NCBI GenBank assembly: GCA_016787485.1
Contig: JAEUUL010000031.1
Span: forward strand, 1 to 36,737
DNA: 36,737 bases
From: Bacteroidota bacterium
GTDB lineage: Bacteria > Bacteroidota > Bacteroidia > NS11-12g > UBA955
Reading direction: 5' to 3'
Part shown: positions 31,978 through 36,737 of the stretch, one piece after another
Numbering within the stretch: the first letter of the stretch is position 1
How the letters are laid out: each line of letters starts with the position of its first letter
Translations under genes and position numbers: made by a program
The notes under the pieces: generated by a model
Told to the model about the DNA's origin: nothing
The model's input: only the letters and a program-made list of their open reading frames with translations
Databases searched by the model: none

Positions 31978-32190
31978 TTAATTGTGCTTGACACCATTGG
32001 CTTTCAATCCATTTGGCAATTTGGGTGAAACTGTAAAATTGACACTGTCACGGGGCATTACCGGCCTTGAGGTTTGAAGATCCGCCTTGTCAAATGAGAT
32101 AATTGCCCCATCGTCTGCTGCCTGAATGGTTCCTTTGCCAGCAGTTTCATCCCACTGCATAATGATTCCGTTCTTTTGTTCGCCTGCCAT
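31978..32190 (-). CDS. Small cold-shock-fold (OB) protein lacking RNA-binding motifs
   Basis: A 70-residue protein that aligns along its whole length with cold-shock proteins: GIIMQWDETAGKGTIQAADDG for GIVKWFN..KGFGFI..DDG, AIISFDKADL for VFVHFSAI, and VNFTVSPKLPNGLKANGVKHN for the last strands. The aromatic residues of RNP1 and RNP2 that stack on nucleic acid are mostly replaced (KGFGFI by KGTIQA, FVHF by IISF), so binding may be lost or altered. The start at MAGEQKNG gives the normal length; the 13-residue upstream extension contains the promoter and is rejected. It has its own promoter, divergent from atpD. Confidence 0.8.
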   Translation of the reverse strand: MAGEQKNGIIMQWDETAGKGTIQAADDGAIISFDKADLQTSRPVMPRDSVNFTVSPKLPNGLKANGVKHN

Positions 32191-32207
32191 ATTGATGTGT
32201 TTTGAGG

Positions 32208-33889
<1,682 letters not shown>

Positions 33890-33894
33890 AGAAT

Positions 33895-34125
33895 ATGCAG
33901 GTAGAAATTTTAACACCCGATAAAAGTTTGTATGCCGGTGATGCAGATGTTATTACCCTGCCCGGCATCAACGGTAGTTTTCAGATACTGGATAACCACG
34001 CGCCCATGATTGCAAATCTGGCTAAAGGCCAGGTAAGCATAAAGTCAGGCAGTCAGGAAGAATCGTTTTCTGTAGCCGGTGGGTTGGTTGAAGTTCTGAA
34101 AAACAAAGTTGTAGTGCTGGTTTAA
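33895..34125 (+). CDS. atpC: ATP synthase F1 subunit epsilon (short form)
   Basis: A 76-residue protein containing only the N-terminal beta-sandwich of epsilon: MQVEILTPDKSLYAGDADVI, LPGINGSFQILDNHAPMIAN and SFSVAGGLVEVLKNKVVVLV. The C-terminal two-helix domain that inhibits ATP hydrolysis in many bacteria is missing. This is not a truncation by mutation: the stop is followed directly by a strong terminator, and short epsilon proteins are common in this phylum. It joins the rotor stalk to the c ring. Confidence 0.95.
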   Translation: MQVEILTPDKSLYAGDADVITLPGINGSFQILDNHAPMIANLAKGQVSIKSGSQEESFSVAGGLVEVLKNKVVVLV

Positions 34126-34137
34126 CTGAACTGGTAG

Positions 34138-34176
34138 TCATAAAAAAACCCGGTGAGCAACCGGGTTTTTTTATGA
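34138..34176 (+). terminator. Strong intrinsic terminator of atpDC
   Basis: A 16-bp perfect stem (34138-34153 with 34161-34176), core AACCCGG / CCGGGTT, a 7-nt loop and seven T in the 3' arm. It can work in both directions but lies 13 bp after the atpC stop. Confidence 0.93.
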
Positions 34177-34227
34177 ACCAAATTACTTCTGTTTAACTTT
34201 TTAATCATATTGTTTAAACATTTTAGA

Positions 34228-34258
34228 TTGTTTACAAATAGCAACCCTATGACCTTTG
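34228..34258 (+). promoter_or_regulatory. Sigma factor gene promoter (candidate)
   Basis: TTG (34228-34230), 20 bp, GACCTTTG (34251-34258), one mismatch to TAnnTTTG, then 4 nt to the ATG at 34263. The geometry equals that of the cupin and dioxygenase 2 genes. Confidence 0.5.
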
Positions 34259-34262
34259 AATC

Positions 34263-34808
34263 ATGAAAACAATGGTAACCAAAGGGAATGCATTTGATCA
34301 CCAAATTGCAAGGGAATTAACCCCTCTCAGAAACTATGCCCTGTCCCTGACACACGACATCAATGAAAGCAATGACCTTGTGCAGGACACTGTACTTAAA
34401 GCTTTCAGGTATAAGGAAAAATTTGAAGATGGTACCAACCTGCGTGGCTGGTTGTACACCATCATGAAAAACAACTTTATCAACAATTATCGTAGAAATG
34501 CCCGTCGCAATACCTTTCTTGACAGCACAGATAATTTATACTTTCTGGATTCCGGCACCGTCAATTCTGAGAATCCGGCGGAGCTGAAATTCATCAGTAA
34601 AGATCTGGAAAATGCAATTGATGCGCTAGCTCCGGAACTTAAAATCACCTTTTCACTCAATGCAGAAGGTTTTAAATACCATGAAATCGCAGAAGAGTTG
34701 GGTATACCGATAGGTACAGTAAAGACAAGAATATTTATGGCCCGCAAAATTCTTCGTGAGAGACTTTCCGAATTGGGCAGTGCATTTGGGTTGCTCAAAA
34801 AAGCCTGA
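34263..34808 (+). CDS. RNA polymerase sigma factor, ECF-type (sigma-70 family)
   Basis: A 181-residue factor with regions 2 and 4 only. Region 2 is LTPLRNYALSLTHDINESND, LVQDTVLKAFRYKEKFEDGT and LRGWLYTIMKNNFINNYRR. Region 4 is APELKITFSLNAEGFKYHEI and AEELGIPIGTVKTRIFMARK. No anti-sigma gene is adjacent, unlike most ECF systems, which suggests control by another route. An ATG at 34272 is an alternative start. The lycopene cyclase follows at 59 bp; light or oxidative stress control of carotenoid genes by sigma factors is known elsewhere, but a link here is only inferred from adjacency. Confidence 0.93.
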   Translation: MKTMVTKGNAFDHQIARELTPLRNYALSLTHDINESNDLVQDTVLKAFRYKEKFEDGTNLRGWLYTIMKNNFINNYRRNARRNTFLDSTDNLYFLDSGTVNSENPAELKFISKDLENAIDALAPELKITFSLNAEGFKYHEIAEELGIPIGTVKTRIFMARKILRERLSELGSAFGLLKKA

Positions 34809-34867
34809 TTGTTCCTCAGCGCTTATGAGTTCAAATTTGCATTAACTTGCGGGTAAAGACCCATTGA

Positions 34868-35557
34868 ATGCATTTCACCTATCTATGGATTGATTTTCTG
34901 ACCCTTCTTGGGCCACTTGCACTTTCGTTTGACAAAAAAGTAGCGTTTTACCGGTCATGGGGTAAGTTTCTTCTTTCTATGTTGCCAGTATCAATTCTCT
35001 ACATCGTATGGGATATCTGGTTTACCCATTCGGACGTATGGGAATTCAATGCCACTTATACTTCCGGCTTATGGTTGCTGGACCTGCCCCTAGAGGAATA
35101 TGGTTTTTTTCTTGTTGTACCCTACGCCAGTCTTTTTATTTATGCCTGTATACGGCAATACTTCCCTAAATTAAACATCAGAACAGCCAGCAAATCCATG
35201 AGCTTCCTCTTGGGTATTCTGAGTTTAATTGCGATTCTCTATGCACCCCATGCCCTTTATACTGTTGTTACTTTTGGTTTATTGTTGGCTTTAGTCCTGT
35301 ATATCTTATGGGTTAAAAGCCATGAAATTGCGGGATATATATACATATCATGGATAATATGCCTATTACCTATGGCAGTGGTAAATGGTCTTCTTACAGG
35401 ATTACCTGTGCTAATATATAACAACCTTGAAAATCTGAAAATACGGGTGGGAACCATTCCGTTTGAAGATTTTTTTTACCACCTGGTTTATATGCTGCTG
35501 ATGATTTTGATTTACGAGAAAATCAGCCGTAAGGAAAAAACTACTTCTTCTTTGTAG
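34868..35557 (+). CDS. Lycopene beta-cyclase, fused CrtYc-CrtYd type
   Basis: A 229-residue membrane protein made of two homologous halves of the lycopene cyclase domain. Half 1 carries VWDIWFTHSDVWEFNATYTS and LPLEEYGFFLVVPY. Half 2 carries AVVNGLLTGLPVLIYNN and RVGTIPFEDFFYHLVYM. Acidic PxE(E/D) motifs in both halves are those expected for cyclase activity. About six membrane helices are visible. It closes the ends of lycopene to beta rings, giving beta-carotene. In actinobacteria the halves are separate genes; here they are fused as in other Bacteroidota. No other carotenoid gene is in the window. Its last 17 bp overlap the mlaD-like gene tail to tail. Confidence 0.92.
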   Translation: MHFTYLWIDFLTLLGPLALSFDKKVAFYRSWGKFLLSMLPVSILYIVWDIWFTHSDVWEFNATYTSGLWLLDLPLEEYGFFLVVPYASLFIYACIRQYFPKLNIRTASKSMSFLLGILSLIAILYAPHALYTVVTFGLLLALVLYILWVKSHEIAGYIYISWIICLLPMAVVNGLLTGLPVLIYNNLENLKIRVGTIPFEDFFYHLVYMLLMILIYEKISRKEKTTSSL

Positions 35558-36539
35558 TATCCGCAGGGAAACATGTGTTGGTTGCAGCACTTTTCTCCTT
35601 GGCTACTTTGCGTTGGTGCTTACCCCAAGGCAAAGGAATATATTTCTCGGGATACGCTTTAATATCATTCATCAGACACTGCAGACTCTGGTTGGTGCTT
35701 ACCAGATTGTTATACAGTGCTTTGTCGTTTGCCAACATACCCAAGGTCCCCTCCCCTTTACTTAAATTACTGGTCACATCTGCCAATGAACTTATGGTAG
35801 ATTCGATAGATTTCGTAAGCTTTACGAGGTCCATGCTATCCACTTTACCAGACAAACGTGCGAAACTCTTTAAACTGGCCTGTATACTTTGGTTATAGTT
35901 GTCCAGATTGGCGGTAAATTTCCCTACGTTATCCAGGGTGGTAGTAACACCTGGTTTCATTGCAGCAAGGGTGCTTTTTAACTCATCAACGGTTTGCTGC
36001 ACAGACGCAATCAAAGCGGGCAAATGATCAAAACTCTGCTGGACAGAATTACGGGTTATCAACCGGTTCAGGTTTTGCAGCAAACTATCCGCGCCGGCAG
36101 CAATGGGAGCAACCTTCTCGTTCACCATGCTCATTACATCTTTTGCATAGATTGGCAATAGTGTATCTCCATCATCAATATAATTTTTATTGTGAGCCAA
36201 CACAAGACGCATTTTCATTCCTCCCAGCAGTTCGGATTCAATCTTCAATCCAGACCCTTTTGGAATTTTAAGTGAGCTGAATATTTCTACATAACCCAAA
36301 ATCTTATTGTTGTCTTCATTGAATTTCATTTTTCTCAATTGCCCAATCCGGTAACCGTTGAACATTACTGCGGTATTTTCGGCCAATCCCTGTGCGCTGT
36401 CAAATACGACATAGAAATTACGGCTACCTTTAAATGGATTGTCTTTGCCCACCATATAGTTATATCCTAGAATTAACACGGTGATGGCCAGGGCGGTAAG
36501 GCTGCCCACTTTGGTTTCTTTCGATACTCCTTTAAACAC
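35541..36539 (-). CDS. mlaD: MlaD/MCE domain lipid-transport protein
   Basis: A protein of about 332 residues, the periplasmic substrate-binding part of an Mla-type phospholipid transporter. One N-terminal membrane helix (ETKVGSLTALAITVLILGYN) is followed by the MCE domain (FYVVFDSAQGLAENTAVMFN, GYRIGQLRKM, IPKGSGLKIESELLGGMKMR). A long helical/coiled-coil part with repeated Leu/Thr heptads follows (about residues 150-300). The start is set at GTG 36539: the -7 box TAACTTTG (36564 to 36557) lies 17 nt upstream, so the longer frame from 36605 would begin before the transcript. The MlaE permease and MlaF ATPase genes are not adjacent within the window. Confidence 0.9.
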   Translation of the reverse strand: MFKGVSKETKVGSLTALAITVLILGYNYMVGKDNPFKGSRNFYVVFDSAQGLAENTAVMFNGYRIGQLRKMKFNEDNNKILGYVEIFSSLKIPKGSGLKIESELLGGMKMRLVLAHNKNYIDDGDTLLPIYAKDVMSMVNEKVAPIAAGADSLLQNLNRLITRNSVQQSFDHLPALIASVQQTVDELKSTLAAMKPGVTTTLDNVGKFTANLDNYNQSIQASLKSFARLSGKVDSMDLVKLTKSIESTISSLADVTSNLSKGEGTLGMLANDKALYNNLVSTNQSLQCLMNDIKAYPEKYIPLPWGKHQRKVAKEKSAATNTCFPADTTKKK

Positions 36540-36556
36540 TGAGAAAAATTGAAGGT

Positions 36557-36564
36557 CAAAGTTA
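36557..36564 (-). promoter_or_regulatory. mlaD -7 box
   Basis: Minus-strand TAACTTTG (36564 to 36557), a full match, 17 nt before the GTG at 36539. It decides the start of this gene. Confidence 0.65.
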
Positions 36565-36604
36565 ATTGAAAAAAAGTCAAGATTCCTTATACCGGAATAA
36601 AACA

Positions 36605-36633
36605 CAAAGCCCCGGGCATAACCCGGGGCTTTG
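36605..36633 (-). terminator. Terminator hairpin between the type IX cargo gene and mlaD
   Basis: Perfect 12-bp GC-rich stem CAAAGCCCCGGG (36605-36616) / CCCGGGGCTTTG (36622-36633) with loop CATAA. On the minus strand a T-rich stretch (TGTTTTATT) follows. It lies 22 bp after the stop of the partial gene. Confidence 0.8.
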
Positions 36634-36655
36634 AGAGAATTGTGTTTGCTTCTGC

Positions 36656-36737
36656 TTAGCGCTGCACTTCAATGCGGCGGGTTGCAGTCTGGCCATTGTT
36701 GGTCAGGCGGATCAGGTAGATGCCGCTGCCATACTGG
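36656..36737 (-). CDS. 3' end of a type IX secretion cargo protein (C-terminal sorting domain), partial
   Basis: Only the last 27 codons are in the window. The translated end QYGSGIYLIRLTNN-GQTATRRIEVQR matches the last strands of the type A sorting domain (GxYxxRx...G...KxxxxR) that targets secreted proteins to the PorU/PorV type IX system. The nature of the cargo is outside the window. It shows that the organism has a type IX secretion system. Confidence 0.85.
   Translation of the reverse strand, partial: QYGSGIYLIRLTNNGQTATRRIEVQR

Overview
The window comes from a member of the Bacteroidota, probably an environmental, aerobic, carotenoid-producing type. I cannot place it below phylum. The evidence is: about twenty promoters of the Bacteroidota form (-7 box TAnnTTTG or TAnnTTCG, often with a TTTG or TTG -33 box about 19-23 bp upstream); a type IX secretion C-terminal sorting tail at the right edge; ribosomal protein S16 with a long acidic tail; an atpD-atpC pair apart from the other ATP synthase genes; a very short epsilon subunit; a DUF5723 protein; and a stand-alone MetH homocysteine domain. 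No rRNA, tRNA, CRISPR array, transposase or phage gene was seen. Nearly all of it looks like ordinary chromosome with tight gene packing.

Layout. 1-2.4 kb: a hairpin-forming intergenic element, an NTF2-like protein, a divergent TetR regulator/cupin pair sharing one 17-bp operator, and a DUF2200 protein. 2.5-5.2 kb: a front-end type fatty acid desaturase and a GT-C type membrane glycosyltransferase, convergent. 5.2-10.8 kb (minus strand): leucine dehydrogenase, the MetH homocysteine domain coupled to an unknown membrane-anchored protein, a Cys-rich secreted protein, phosphatidylserine decarboxylase and glutamate dehydrogenase. 10.8-14.2 kb (minus): a sensor kinase without a sensor domain, a GT87 mannosyltransferase-like protein and a DOPA-dioxygenase-like enzyme with a leader peptide. 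14.3-16.6 kb: a PcrA/UvrD helicase. 16.6-19.7 kb (minus): a large lipoprotein overlapping a DUF5723 outer-membrane protein. 19.7-20.6 kb: a second, cytoplasmic DOPA-dioxygenase paralogue.

20.7-25.5 kb is one long plus-strand operon: rpsP-rimM-trmD-DEDDh exonuclease-RluA-like pseudouridine synthase-dihaem cytochrome c peroxidase-YkgJ-like Cys-cluster protein. The last four junctions are each 4-bp start/stop overlaps. 25.5-26.7 kb: a left-handed beta-helix acyltransferase and a GT2 glycosyltransferase (minus). 26.8-29.8 kb: lepA and dprA. 29.9-32.2 kb (minus): yidC, an unexplained 207-bp spacer and a degenerate cold-shock-fold protein. 32.4-34.2 kb: atpD-atpC closed by a strong terminator. 34.2-35.6 kb: an ECF-type sigma factor and a fused CrtYcd lycopene cyclase. 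35.5-36.7 kb (minus): an MlaD/MCE protein, a hairpin, and the 3' end of a type IX cargo gene.

No gene cluster here is clearly a new defence or mobile system. The most interesting signals are regulatory and architectural: two distant dioxygenase paralogues share an operator-like palindrome (TTGTTnnAACAA); a TetR operator covers two divergent promoters and the regulator's own start codon; many -7 boxes sit only 4-7 nt from the start codon, predicting leaderless mRNAs; and a peroxidase and a Cys-cluster gene are translationally chained to a ribosome/tRNA-maturation operon. The uncharacterised Cys-rich secreted protein and the lipoprotein/DUF5723 pair are the best candidates for new protein biology.
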